NCBI GenBank assembly: GCA_019915135.1
Contig: JAHLMK010000001.1
Span: 2,108,001 to 2,172,000, forward strand
Direction of reading: 5' to 3'
DNA length: 64,000 nt
Source of the DNA: Strobilurus pachycystidiatus
Lineage: Eukaryota; Basidiomycota; Agaricomycetes; Agaricales; Physalacriaceae
This document shows, one piece after another, positions 12,334-23,094 of the stretch. The position numbers and the translations under genes were made by a program. The notes below the pieces were generated by a model. The model did not search any database. It worked only from the letters and a program-made list of their open reading frames with translations, and had not been told where the DNA came from. The first letter of the stretch is position 1. The number at the start of each line of letters is the position of its first letter.

Positions 12334-12412
12334 TACCAGCCCCAGTGGTTGAACGGGTAAATTTGCATGCTCAATGTGCATCTATTCCTGTGGTCTTCTG
12401 TTCAATTCTTGG
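12334..12412 (+). ncRNA. tRNA-like segment, possible SINE head
   Basis: The stretch TGGTTGAACGGGTAAA resembles a Pol III box A, and CTGTTCAATTC about 45 nt downstream resembles a box B. A partial seven-base pairing exists between GCCCCAG before box A and CTTGGGC after box B, but the D and T stems do not fold well. It is not a functional tRNA. A decayed tRNA-derived SINE or chance similarity are both possible. Confidence 0.25.
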
Positions 12413-12519
12413 GCATGTCACTTTGTTATTGCCTACGGTGAAGGTTTTCTGTTTTGGCAGGCGAAAAAAGGCTCATTTTCCAAATATCTGTCCAGGGACC
12501 TATTGTCTCTCGCCATCTA

Positions 12520-12564
12520 TTTTGCCAAATGGTCCGGTGTCTGCGGACACATGATTTGGCAAAA
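12520..12564. repeat. Inverted repeat / hairpin
   Basis: TTTTGCCAAAT at 12520-12530 is perfectly complementary to ATTTGGCAAAA at 12554-12564. Inside it GTGTC and GACAC form a second short stem. The hairpin lies immediately before the first open frame of the 12.6-23.1 kb gene block. It could be an element end, a protein-binding site or a small non-autonomous insertion. Confidence 0.5.
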
Positions 12565-12578
12565 GGGTGATTTAACGG

Positions 12579-14545
12579 GTGTCGAAAGGGTTTTGGCCGG
12601 AGAATGAGGAGACACAGGTGGCGAGTCAGGTCCCCAGTTCTTCGATTGGTAACGTGGAGGGCGCTGACGGGGAAGAGAACACATCGCAAGAGGATTTGTC
12701 GAAAGCCGCCCCCACGCAAAATGAAGACAAGGCAGCAATAGGTTTCGATGCGGAGGTGAAAGATGGGACGCCTCTAGCCCCAGGTGACATCGCCTCGCAC
12801 GATGATGGTAATGGAGGTGGCGAGGACTCTCAGTCCCTGGGCGGAGGGCCAGATATGGGTGACGATCAGCGACACAGTTCTTTCCCTCCTGACGACTTAG
12901 ACAATGACGACGACGCCATTCGACTCAAGGAGGCGTTGCCGCGACGAGAAGGTGATAGTGACGACCCTATGAGCGGGATCGAGGAGGGGAAGCAGGACAA
13001 AAAACGGCGTAGGTCGAAATCCCCCGACGGCAAAGAAGGTGAAAGGGATACAAAGCGAAACTGCGGGGACGCAGCCTCGGGGAAGGTATTTCCTTATCTA
13101 TCCCGCCTACAGTTACCGTGACTTAGGACCGTGCTTCTGCTAAAGAAACCATGTGCGTCAAAGAAGACGGACCACCTGTCACAACCGAAGGAGAGGAAGG
13201 AAGCGGGCTACGGGTTCGACACGCAAGAGGACTTGGAGCTGCAGGCTGATCTGTCTGATGACGCCAAAAAGGAGGAGGGAAAAGAGGAGAAGGTCAAGTT
13301 GAAAGGACTTCCTAGCGCAGGCGAGTAGTGGGTTTCACCTGAAACGGCGAGTTCAAGTTACTGACATGAAGACACTTCGACCCAGATCTGGAGATGAGAG
13401 TACTCACCGACAGTGAAGTCACGGATCGAGTGCGCACGACAACTTTTCGCCTCAGGCTAAATGACTGCGAGGGAAAGCCCGATATGGCGTTTCACGTCGA
13501 GGTTCCTGAGTACGCTATTGTACAAGGGCTGAACGGTGAGCATGCCGTCCGCGCCGTGCATGTTTGGAAGTGCATCGAGCTGTACATGTCGTTTTACCGC
13601 GGCCGAATGAGCCTAAGGGTGCCGTTCCTAGTGGGCTCTGTACACGGTACAGTGGCTAACCCAACAGGCGAGGACATCGCAGAGTTCGTGCCGAAGAGGC
13701 CAACCTACGGGAAAAAGGGCGAGCAGACAGTCGATGAATGGAACAATATGAAGTCGGCTGAGGTGAATTTGCGACGGGGAGCGTTCCGGTTCACACCACA
13801 GAAGGTCGGCTGTGATGTCTATCTGCCTTTGACGCTGGAGCTAGCAGCGGGGACCAAAGGGTACTACTTGTGCCTGGCTCTGAGAATAACTGCATACCAT
13901 GTAAGTCCAGATGGCACGTTGATGGTACTATATGACTCACAAGTATTACATAGCCTGAGCAACAGTTTGCCAGAAAGCGAGACACGAAAGCGGTGAAGGC
14001 GCGACGCGCCGAGGTAGTGTCCCTGTTGGAGGAATATCTGGAGAATCGGTCGGAAGTCTGGGACGAGGTGACAGAGATCCGCTACGACCATTCGAAGCGG
14101 AATCGTTCGATGGACGTGTGGGTGCGATGGACGCCGTTGCTACTGTGGGTGAATGGACTCAAGGCGTTGGGGGATGTTGACGGTCTGGATGAAGCGACCA
14201 CGAAAGGTGAGTGAGGGCCGTTTGTATTCGTCAGAACAAACAAGCTTACAGGTTCAAGACAAGATAGGGTCGAAATGGGGCGAGTGTAAGGTCAGCGTGG
14301 TGGCGAAGCAAGAGCTCTTGCAGCTGACATCAGGTTCGACTTGGAAGAAGTTCATGAACATTGCGAAATGGATCCATCAATGTAATGAGGAGGAGACGTG
14401 GAAAAAACAAAAGTCTAGGTTGGAAAGATTGGTGAAAAAAGACGAGAAGCGGTCATGCGAAGCAACATACAACGTGCTGACTGATGGGTTCCCGGCTATG
14501 GAGGACGACGATGATGAAGAGGAGGACCCGGGCGACTCTGCGTAG
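12579..14545 (+). CDS. Element-associated hypothetical protein A (model incomplete or broken)
   Basis: A run of open blocks on one strand: 12579-13086, about 13131-13320, 13386-13900, 13954-14206 and about 14235-14545. The N-terminal block is hydrophilic, acidic and Gly/Ser-rich with a KKRRRSKS patch, and has no ATG at its opening. The third block is a globular domain (FRLRLNDCEG, ELYMSFYRGRMSLRVPFLV). The last block is helical and ends in an acidic tail. The intron between blocks 2 and 3 needs a GC donor (13321). The join between blocks 1 and 2 does not keep the frame with the obvious splice sites, and the last join implies a 28-nt intron. The gene may therefore be decayed or use splice sites I could not resolve. 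No family recognised. It precedes an intact KDZ gene on the same strand. Confidence 0.4.
13321..13385 (+). other. Candidate GC-AG intron in gene A
   Basis: The joined frame of gene A requires a donor CAG|GCGAGT at 13321 and an acceptor at 13385 (GACCCAG). A GT donor two bases later leads to an early stop. Agreement with GC-AG introns in the host genes supports the call. Confidence 0.4.
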
Positions 14546-14738
14546 TACATTAAACATGTTTCAGACCAAGCGTGAACTTGCTTGACGCGGCTCAAGTAGC
14601 CTGACTGGAAGAATCTGCCACAACATGGTCCTGTAGAAACCTAGCGGTTGAAACTGCGCATCACATTGAACTGATGTCAGAATTCCCGGTGAAATACGGG
14701 TAACGTAACGTCACTGACCTTTCCCTTTTCACCACGAC

Positions 14739-17111
14739 ATGCTGCTCTACGAGATTCTCCTCACGCTCCTCGCCGAAGTGCAGGAAAATGAGATACTGCG
14801 GGAGACCCTGGATTTCGAGGCTTTCGGCATGATGATCAAGATCGTCCAACGCTGTGAGGCGTTGCTCTTGCCGGACGGAGGGAGCGCAATCTTGACAGTC
14901 CCAGATACTCTGCGTTACACGCTGTGTAGAGCCTTGGATGTCGACCTCGATGTCGTCGATATGTTGTGGGCGATGATGAGACCGATTGTGAAGGATCTGT
15001 TGGGGCTGCCGACTGACGCGCAGACGGATGATTGCTTAGGGAAACATGGTGTGCCGGACCGGATAGGTGAGTTCACAGTGTGCCATTCGTGCCGATGGTT
15101 TGAACAGCGAGTGGGGTAGGCACCCAGATGATGGTCCCTCCGGTGACAGAGTGTTCTAAATGCTTCCGGCGGCTCAAACCCAAAAACGAGGGGGTGGCGG
15201 GACGACTGTACACGAAGAAGGGGATCCTGCCCGTCTTTCCCATTGCGAAACATTGCAGACGTGAGTGGTGATTGGGGTCGTAGAGAGAGACTGACAGCAG
15301 GCAGCCTGCAACGCATACTATCGCCCTGGATATGTGGTGTTCAACCCGACGGATACGGAGTCGAAAAGGGAATATTATCCAGGAGTGCCCGATATTGTGC
15401 AAGTACACAAGTCCGTGTATGTGGACCGAGATCTCGCTGTAGAGTGGCGGATGGCAATGGCAATACAGCAGTGGGTCACTGCGTTCGGCCGAAGAGAGGA
15501 AGGGTTGTTGACGGCAATATCCAGTGCAACGGCCTCCGGCATAGCGAACGTTTACAACATGTCCTCACGACTGGATGAAGCGATTGGAGACCGGCATACA
15601 CACAAATGGGAGCTGGATCAGCGCCACGTGATGCAGACTTGGTGGATGCTGTTGCTGCTCCTGAGCATTAACAGAACGACTAACGGCCAAGGCTCTCTAC
15701 TGCTACCACATCACGTCTCTGGAGGAGAGGACCGATTGCAAGATGAGATGGAGAAGAGGAACATGGAGTTGACAGGGACAGGTCAGCCCATGTATGGCCA
15801 CACATGCAAGGGGTGTATGAAATTCTACAAGGGCAGCGACGGGAAGATCTGTGAGTAACATCCTGCTCTGACAGCCTTGTTATAACGCTGCCGAAAAGAC
15901 CGCCTGAACGCCCTTGTCATCGATGGAGTAACAGTGCGTTGTGCGTGTTGTGCCGTGAGCGAGGACGACTCAGGCGCACCGTGTCTGGAGTCGCTTGAGA
16001 GGCCCCACGACAAGTTCTGCCAGAAGCATCGCTACAAGGAAAACCATTGTTTTCTCCGCAAGTGCCACAGTCCACTAAAGGCAGGAACCTGGGCTTGCGA
16101 GGACCAGACGCATCAAACGTTTGCGCAGGAACGATTTGAAAAACTGCAGGTGAAAGCCACGGACGAGCTCATTAAACGGGTGGAGCGATCCGGGGTACCG
16201 TTGCACAGGCGAGGTGGGGACGCCACGGAGGAAGAGGAAGGTGACTCCTGGCATTGCCAACCAACCGTGGACGAGAACGATCCGAGGACCCACGAGGAGG
16301 AGTACATGGAAGATGAGCTCCAGGTAAACGTGGACCTAGACGACGACGATGACGACGACAAGACCTCAGGAAAGGAGGAACGGCGGTTACGCGGCCTGTA
16401 TTGGCATCGCAAGTTCACCAGCAACGAACAGCTGGCCGTACGGCCTTGTGGTATTACAATTGGCCGGATGACGATGTTTGATGCAGAAGGTGTTATTTCC
16501 GTCAAGGTGAGTGGCGACTTCGACGACACAAAAGGCATGTTCTTGACGACTTGTCAGAACTGGCTGAAGACACTGTTCCCCGAGCGCCTCCGTCGCGGCT
16601 TGCCGTCACATTTGTTCTTCGATAAGAACTGTCAGCTTTTGTTACACCTCCTGGCGACAAACGACACGTACTTCGACAAGATGGGGCATCCAACAGATCT
16701 TTTCCACAGTCTGACGTGTCACAAGGAACGCCATGCGTTCTGCAACGCAAACTGCAATCCACGCCGGTTCGACGAGATGTTTGACGAGAACGGTCGTTGT
16801 GTATTCAACTCGTCGGCTTGTGAGCAAGTTAACTCGTGGTTCGGTGGATTTTCGACCATTACGAGGGAGATGTTGTTCCACCGGTGAGTGTAGGCGGACG
16901 CATGTTCGGCTTGTACGCTGAACCTGGTGCGCTATGTAGATTCAACTTTTTCCTGGACGAAATCATTATGATCCGCAACGAGTTAATAGAGGGCAACCTA
17001 CGGGTGGATGGTATGAATCCACAGTGCTTGCCAGAGGAATTCTGGAACGGTTCCTGGGACCAGGAGGAGATCGTGCGTACGCTCGAGGACGACGCAATGC
17101 AGGTGGACTAG
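14739..17111 (+). CDS. KDZ transposase with CxC5/CxC6-like cysteine clusters
   Basis: Five exons (14739-15066, 15120-15260, 15305-15850, 15899-16883, 16940-17111) give an open 723-aa frame. N-terminal helical region, then a CxC5-like cluster (CSKCFRRL, HCR-CNAYYRPGYVVFNP), and a CxC6-like cluster (HTCKGCMKFYKG, VRCACCAV, FCQKHRYKENHCFLRKC). The KDZ-type C-terminal core follows: FFDKNCQLLLHL with its acidic residue, FDKMGHPTDLFHSLTCHKE, the FCNANCNP motif, NSSACEQVNSWFGGF with its glutamate, and YNFFLDE-like RFNFFLDEII. The middle carries a long acidic loop. This is the KDZ lineage lacking the CxC2 module, and distinct from the two copies upstream. All splice phases close and no stop is seen, so the gene could be functional. 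Confidence 0.8.
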
Positions 17112-18241
17112 TTTACATGAGCTGATCATCTACGTGAAGGAAATACATGGTCCCGAAATGGTTTGAGGTGATACTCACGGGAGGATCCGACATTCCTTGG
17201 AGGCAAGCCGAGGCGTCTCACGATGGTGCCGGGCTCGTTTGGGTATACCGGCCAGGGACGAAATACACGTGGTCGACCATTGACAGTGAGGCATTTGTAT
17301 CCGCGGAGAGAAAACAGGAGACGACGCTATGTGACACGAATTTGTCAGGGCTAGAAAGATAGAGGGAAAGGGACTGGTGCCTCACTGGTTGTGAAAGAAG
17401 CGCGGGTAGAGTTTGTTGCGATACGGGAAAGTGCCTGCATAACAGTCATTGAAAGAATGGAGGGAAGGGCGGATCACGTACCTGCAATTCTGGTTCCGTC
17501 TTTGTTTCCGCGGGGTCCCGTCACGTTTGCGGGGTAGTATACATCTGCGATGGTTGAACACAAATCATCCGAACTAGAGATCGACTTACAACAGGTGCAG
17601 GAAGTAAATGTCGTATCCGATCAGTAGAAGGAAGGTCACAATGAGGGCGCTGTGTCGAAGTGAGTCGCGGGAGCTCAACGTTGTTGTCGCAGGCTTGCCT
17701 GAAAGCTGGCCGGATGGCACTGGTATTGTCCTCTGCATAATTATGAGCAGATGCGGGTGCCAAGGGACGGCTGTCACTCACAGATTCGATGCGCGACGAG
17801 GAGTAACGGCGTTCAGAGTGGTCCTGGGTCCCAAAGGTCCATCACGATAAGGTAGGTCCTGGCGAGGCCTCCGGCTGCGTCCTGTTCCTTCCTGGCGCTG
17901 GGGGTATGGGGATGTCCTGTCTGTCCTGGATGGCCAAAGGAAGCGGGTGCGCACAGTTAAACCATGCCACAAGTGGTCCGTCGGCTCTGCGTCGTTCCTG
18001 GTGGTCGGAGGTGGCGGCTTGGAGTTGGGGAGATATGGGCGAGATGAAGGGGGGAGCGAAAAAGGTGACACGAGGCTGTAGTAGCTTGGGCGTGTTTGGC
18101 TAGTGCCCCATCACCAACCAGGATCCGAATAGTGGTCGAATTTGGCTAAGTCCCCATTTGCTTCTCTATCTGCTCCTCCTCGTCCTCCGATCTAATTTTC
18201 TCCTACAAACGTGCTTGTTTTAAACGAGACGTCCCGCTTCC
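17112..18241. other. 1.1 kb gap between element genes
   Basis: No gene could be modelled with confidence. On the minus strand at about 17777-17586 there is a short frame with a hydrophobic segment (SALIVTFLLLIGYDIYFLHLL is its core, one residue over many such helices). Possible downstream exons include one reading TFPYRNKLYPRFFHNQ before a stop near 17385. This might be a small membrane or secreted protein, but the chain is not secure. A short plus frame at 17147-17362 is unrecognised. Confidence 0.3.
18095..18157 (+). repeat. Imperfect direct repeat
   Basis: TTTGGCTAGTGCCCCAT (18095-18111) recurs as TTTGGCTAAGTCCCCAT (18141-18157), with three mismatches in 17 bases and 46-base spacing. It lies about 85 bases before the ATG of the next long gene, so it may be part of its promoter or an element end. 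Confidence 0.4.
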
Positions 18242-21200
18242 ATGGATTACGACAGAGCTGCGCGTCATGCGTCCGCCCAGGTCACCCCGACCGCGACGCC
18301 CAGTGGAGAAGCTTCGCGTCAAAACGAGGAAATCCGAAAGCAGGTTAGCAAGCCTGAAGACAGAGGCAAAAATCGCGACTCATCGACGTAAAGGTGAACC
18401 TTGATCCCTCAATGCGTAACAAGAGGTCTTGGGAGAGGACCCAAGTGGATACATATGCCCAGGTCGGTTATGATTTAGTCGCAATAACGCAACGAACCTG
18501 ACCTAGGTAGGAATGTAAGGACACAGATCGCAATCGACGCGTGAAGAGAAGGGGCTTGGGAAACGAAAGCTTGGAGGTTCAACCGGTATGTTATTGTTTA
18601 AAGTTATACTCTGCCTGGTTTAATAACCTATAGGGCCGGACTGGCAGGACTGAGAGCGAACTTGTTTCACCAAAACGACGCTCAGATGATGGGATGGGTA
18701 TGGGGAGAGTAAATCTTAGAGCATCACGGGAGACGAAAGAGAGTAAAGATGCACGGGAACGATACCTTGAAGAGTTCGACAACAGTTTACCTTCCGAGAG
18801 GTATGCGGTCTCATTGAGTGTTTTGAACGCGGAAGAAACTCACGATAAGCACAACAGGGCGGAAGACTTGAGATTGACCATCATGAAAGGAGAAGACTGC
18901 TTCACTATGCTGAAGGCGGACTCCCTCGAGCGTCTTCCTGGTCCTCTGAAAGAGGATGACAAGACAGCGCGAATGGTCGAGCCCGAGGCACTATTCGGGT
19001 GCTTCTGGTCAATGAACGCGATTCCTTACCTAGGGATGTTGCCCTTAAATCCGTATAGAGCTTGTTTCGGGGACCCTTTGTTTGCGAGCGTTTTTAGAGA
19101 CCGATGGAAGCTGCCGTTGGTCGATACGAAGTCGGAGGCACCACTTTGGAAACTGTCAGATGAGATGCAGGACGATTGGCGCTTCCTAGAGGATGTCCTC
19201 ACTCGCACTCGCGAAACTCTGATGCTCTGCATAGGCGGGGTTTTACCGAACAAAGAGCATATTCCCGCACCGCTACCGAGTCTCTACAGGTTCCATCACC
19301 CACACCCTCAGCAGAGCGTCCTGATGCGGAGGCTCATCCGAGCCCGATATGCTTTCGTCGTCTTGGGAGCAGAGATCTCCTACCTGTACGCATACGCACT
19401 CAAGGTTCCAAAGGCCTTGCGCAAGAATGTGCAGATAGAATTGTATGACACGTTCAACGACGATCGTCTCTGGCAGGATCTCTTAGACTCGTGGATTCTG
19501 CTGAGGGGAAAGGGTTTCTTCAAGAAGGAGGACCGCAGAGGATACAACAAGCTTCGAGGTGGCGACGCAACCATAGCGAGGCAAGGCATGTTTGTGAATC
19601 CACGGACATGTAATTTGGAGTACGGGTTGCTAGCCTATGAAGTCTTCGACGTGCCAGTCTGGTTCTACTGGGGCAACCGAACACATACTTTGAGCTGCGA
19701 TTCAGAATGGCTGATTGTGCGGTATGGGTTCAACAGACACATGGTCGCCGACTTTTTGAAGATGGACGAGCGACCTTATCATGAATTGGAGGCCGGAGTC
19801 TATTTCGAGAAACTGGTCTGGAGGCGAGGGGAGGAGTGGCGACCTGGAATTACGCCGAAGCAGCTCATCACAGCCGAATCCTGGTATGCCCCGAAGGAGC
19901 AAGAGACTTGGTGGGAGTTTTTCCAGCGTCGTGACAGAGGCATTCTGGCCTTTGAAAAGGACAAGGTTTTGGAAGAGAGCATCGAGGATAGGCAGCGAGA
20001 AGCGGAGGAGAAGGGCTTTGTGAGGAGAGCAGCGCTGTTCGAGTGGAAGAGAGTCCATGATCGTCTCATTCGCAGGATCGTGGGGGCACACAAGGCCAAC
20101 CGAGTGTGGGGAGAATTCCGGGAGGATCAGAGGGTGTATTGTGCATTCTTTGATGAGTGGGATGTATGTGAGGAATTCAACAAGTTGGAGGAGGGCCTTC
20201 CCCCGTTGGAAGGCGATGTGATCATGAAGGAGGAGGAAGTGGTGGGACTGGGTGTTGACGATTCCCATGGTGAGGAGAGGTTCACAGCCTTTGTCGAGGA
20301 GGGTGTGGAAGAAGGAGAGGGGATGCAGTTGACAGGGGGGGAAGAAAGGGAGGACGGAGAGCTTGAAGAAGGAGAGGAGATCTCAACATCCGCCGTGGAC
20401 TTGTCAGCCGAGAGCGAGCGCCTGAAACTGAGACGCATGAAGGTGGACGCCCTACCCGTACAGAGGTTATCGACGCCGCTGTTCGAGGATGTTCTCCGGT
20501 CCGTACTGGGTTTACATGTCCCAGAGGTGTATCTCATCGGACCGTCCTCTTCGGCGGATGCGAGTAAAGAAGGAGAGGCTACAGAGAGAAGTTGCCGGAA
20601 ATTCACGTCTTGTCAGGGTGGGGACAAGGCTAAGGGGAAGAGGATCAACGGTGAGGCACTACGGAATCTGGAGGGGTATCTCAAGCAATTGGCGGATCTG
20701 AGTAAGGGCTTGGGAACTTACCGAGAGGTGGAAGGCTCACTTTGCGCATCTTGGTCCGATTTACGTGAAGATCACGACGCATGCATTTGGACGACTGTAC
20801 CGGAGGGGTTGGTGATAGCGAAAGTGGATTGGGAATACAGAGAGGACGAGGCTTACGAGATCTACTCGAGGAAATCGCCAACCGGACGACTATTGCTTTT
20901 CAGACCCGCCGATGTCGTTATGGTCTTGCGATGGACGCGAGGACGTGAGCCGATGGAAGTCGTTCGCTTGCTGGCAGAAGCTGGAGTGTGGTTTTCCTTG
21001 GCCGTAGTGTCGCGTGAGGGAGTACGCTTGCAGAGGCAAGCGCCGCAATGGGATATCCCGAGAAGAACGATAGGTTTCAGGACGACGTTGAGTGACTACT
21101 TCCAATACGTGGAACGGCGCAGGCGATTGTTCAGTGACGGCGAGGTTCTGCGTGCTGCACTCATGGCTGGGGGGATCTTTTGGCGCCTCGCAATGGAACA

Positions 21201-21681
21201 TGCGTCCGGCTCTTGGGAGGTGTTGAATGGGCCGAACGAAGGCGTCGAAAGTAGAGGGCGAAGGAGCACGACAAAGGAGGGTACAGTCCTGTGCCAGGAA
21301 GCCCTAACCGACGCACAAATGGACGTGATATGCGGAACCTATCAAGTCTTTCGCTCCTGGGATGATGAAGCCCCTGCGCAGGTGTCTTGGTTTCCGAAGA
21401 AGGGCTCCTGGCGTAACAGTGGAATCGACGTGGGCTTCTGGAGCGCTGACGCAGAGGGATGGTTTCAGTTGCGCGTCAATGCTTACTTGAGCGAGTCCAA
21501 GGGCCCATTGAACCAATCAGACTGGGTACAGGCAATGAAGCTTCAAAAGAACGCGTCGAGGGCAAGTAGGGGATACAATTTGTGGTGTCGAGAGGCACTG
21601 GATAAGTTTCTCTCTACGGTAAGATCGTGGGTGTCCTGTTCTGTTTGGAGACATATCTAATTTTGGTTTCAGTCGCGATGA
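18242..21681 (+). CDS. Element-associated large hypothetical protein C
   Basis: The last two exons are clear: 18634-21618 and 21673-21681, the latter adding only SR and a stop. The main exon alone encodes almost 1000 residues without interruption. Short upstream exons probably begin at the ATG at 18242 (MDYDRAARHASAQVTP), followed by blocks near 18392-18465 and 18510-18594; their exact joins were not fixed. The N-terminal third is globular (FWSMNAIPYLGMLPLNPYRA, ARYAFVVLGAEISYLYAYAL), followed by VFDVPVWFYWGN. A very acidic linker lies near the middle (EEGVEEGEGM) and a second globular part is C-terminal. I see no transposase, helicase or nuclease motif and do not recognise the family. Its position next to an intact KDZ gene in the same orientation suggests an element-encoded partner. 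Confidence 0.6.
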
Positions 21682-21759
21682 CATAAACTCAAGGTTAGAT
21701 ACAAGGCTTGTAAGATGAAAGAACAATCGTGTTTTTTGATTACAAGATGTGATAGGTTC

Positions 21760-23094
21760 TCAGTTATCCATAGAGTCGTCAACGAGGAGCCCGGGCGGAT
21801 GTCCTTTGACGAATTGTTGAACAAGCTCGGTGAGCTCATTGTCCCCGAGGCTGTCAAGCACATGGTCCAGTGCTTCCTGGGCTTCGGCGTGGCGCGCCTC
21901 TGTGATGAAGGTAATTTGTTTGACATGTGCTTTGAGGGAAAGGAAAGACTTGGAGAAGGGTGTGGACTCTTCGAGCCAAGTTAGGTCCCAAAAGGGATCC
22001 AAGAGGAGAGAAACGCCAAACTTGGAGGATCATGTTGTGAGAATTGAGCTGCAGCCGTAGTGAAACGTTACTGACAGATTGGTAGAGGGAATACAGAACA
22101 TCGGTGCGTTCCTCGGATTGATCAAACCTTTTGATGAAGGCCCGCTGGGCTGATGCGTACTGCTTCTTGAGTTGCTGTTGCCGGGTAGGAAGCACAGCGT
22201 AATGTTCCATTTGGTACACGAGGTCCCGATGATGATGACGAGAGAGAACCTGGAGATATTCTTGACGGACATGTTTCTCGTGCCCTTCAGCATCCCAGTC
22301 ATCGAGCGAATCGACGAGGTAAAAAGAGACGACAAGTTTCCTCAGGTAATCTTTGTACTTGTTGATGCTCGCAGCGGCAATGATGTGTTGAAGTTCCTGA
22401 CAGTGAAAGGGTTCAGTCTAGCGACGGTGCGACAGGTGAGGGACGGCGAGTACATTGTAAGTCTTGTCCACCATCTCAGCGGCAGTTTCTTGAGTGAACT
22501 CTAACTGTGCCGTGCGCGGGATTGGGTCTCGGAATTGAGGTATAGTGACATCCTAGTAAGCAATGTCAGTCCAAAGTAACTGTTGCATAAAGAGGATTAC
22601 CCAATTGCCAGGAAGGTCTTTGTACCCACGTACAAGACGAGCAAGTGCCAGGTCCTCCAGCGCCTGCGGAGTCTTCTTTTGAAGGAGGGGGCGGAGAGAG
22701 GCCTCGAGAAACTCTTCGGACTTGAGGGGTTGCTTCATGGGCTGACTTTTTAGCACTGCATCCCAGCGGGCTCGAGCCGCGCCTTCAAGAGGATCAGGGG
22801 GAGGGGTCGGAGACTGCCTTGGGGTGTGGCGTGCGGCTTGGCTAGGAGTCTGCTGATTGCGCGTATGCGGGTCGCGGTCGGGGGGGAAGGGGTCGGAGTC
22901 AGTCGAGGAGGCGGAGTCGGCGACCGAATTCTCTCAAGGAGACCGGTCAGCTTCTCACGCGCAACATGTCGCACTTCACTTCGTCGTTGGGCAGAGGCTT
23001 GAGAGGGAAAGCCTTCCTGGAGATTGTCGAGTTCTTCCTCCAAGTGCTCGAGGGCATAGTTGATGCGTGTCCCTTGCGTCAACGGTAGTGACAT
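21760..23094 (-). CDS. Element-associated hypothetical protein D (frame break)
   Basis: The gene opens with ATG at 23094 (MSLPLTQGTRINYALEHLEE), a helical acidic start followed by a Pro/Thr-rich linker. The same strand continues to a helical region (LEASLRPLLQKKTPQALEDL, then VYQMEHYAVLPTRQQQLKKQ) and a last exon that begins near 22031 (FGVSLLLDPFWDLTW) and ends at 21760. Between the linker and the rest the frame shifts by one base, close to a run of seven G on the plus strand (22878-22884). With the shift the linker continues as TRNQQTPSQAARHTPRQS. This is either a real inactivating indel or a sequencing error. Later introns at about 22600 and 22080 are plausible. No family recognised. Its 3' end faces that of gene C, 80 bp away. 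Confidence 0.45.

Noticed and set aside
12334..12412. Functional tRNA gene
   Set aside because: Box-like motifs exist, but the D and T stems do not pair and the acceptor stem needs a shifted T arm. Reported only as a relic.
12579..14545. Gene A as a TET/JBP oxygenase, which is known to accompany KDZ elements
   Set aside because: No His-x-Asp ... His iron-binding signature or 2-oxoglutarate arginine context was found in any block.
17395..17777. Small secreted ribonuclease-like gene on the minus strand
   Set aside because: A hydrophobic segment and a PYRNKLYPRFF stretch are suggestive, but the exons could not be joined and no catalytic residues could be placed.
20127..20606. Minus-strand Ser/Pro-rich frame within gene C
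   Set aside because: Antisense of the acidic linker of gene C. Serine-rich shadows are expected there.
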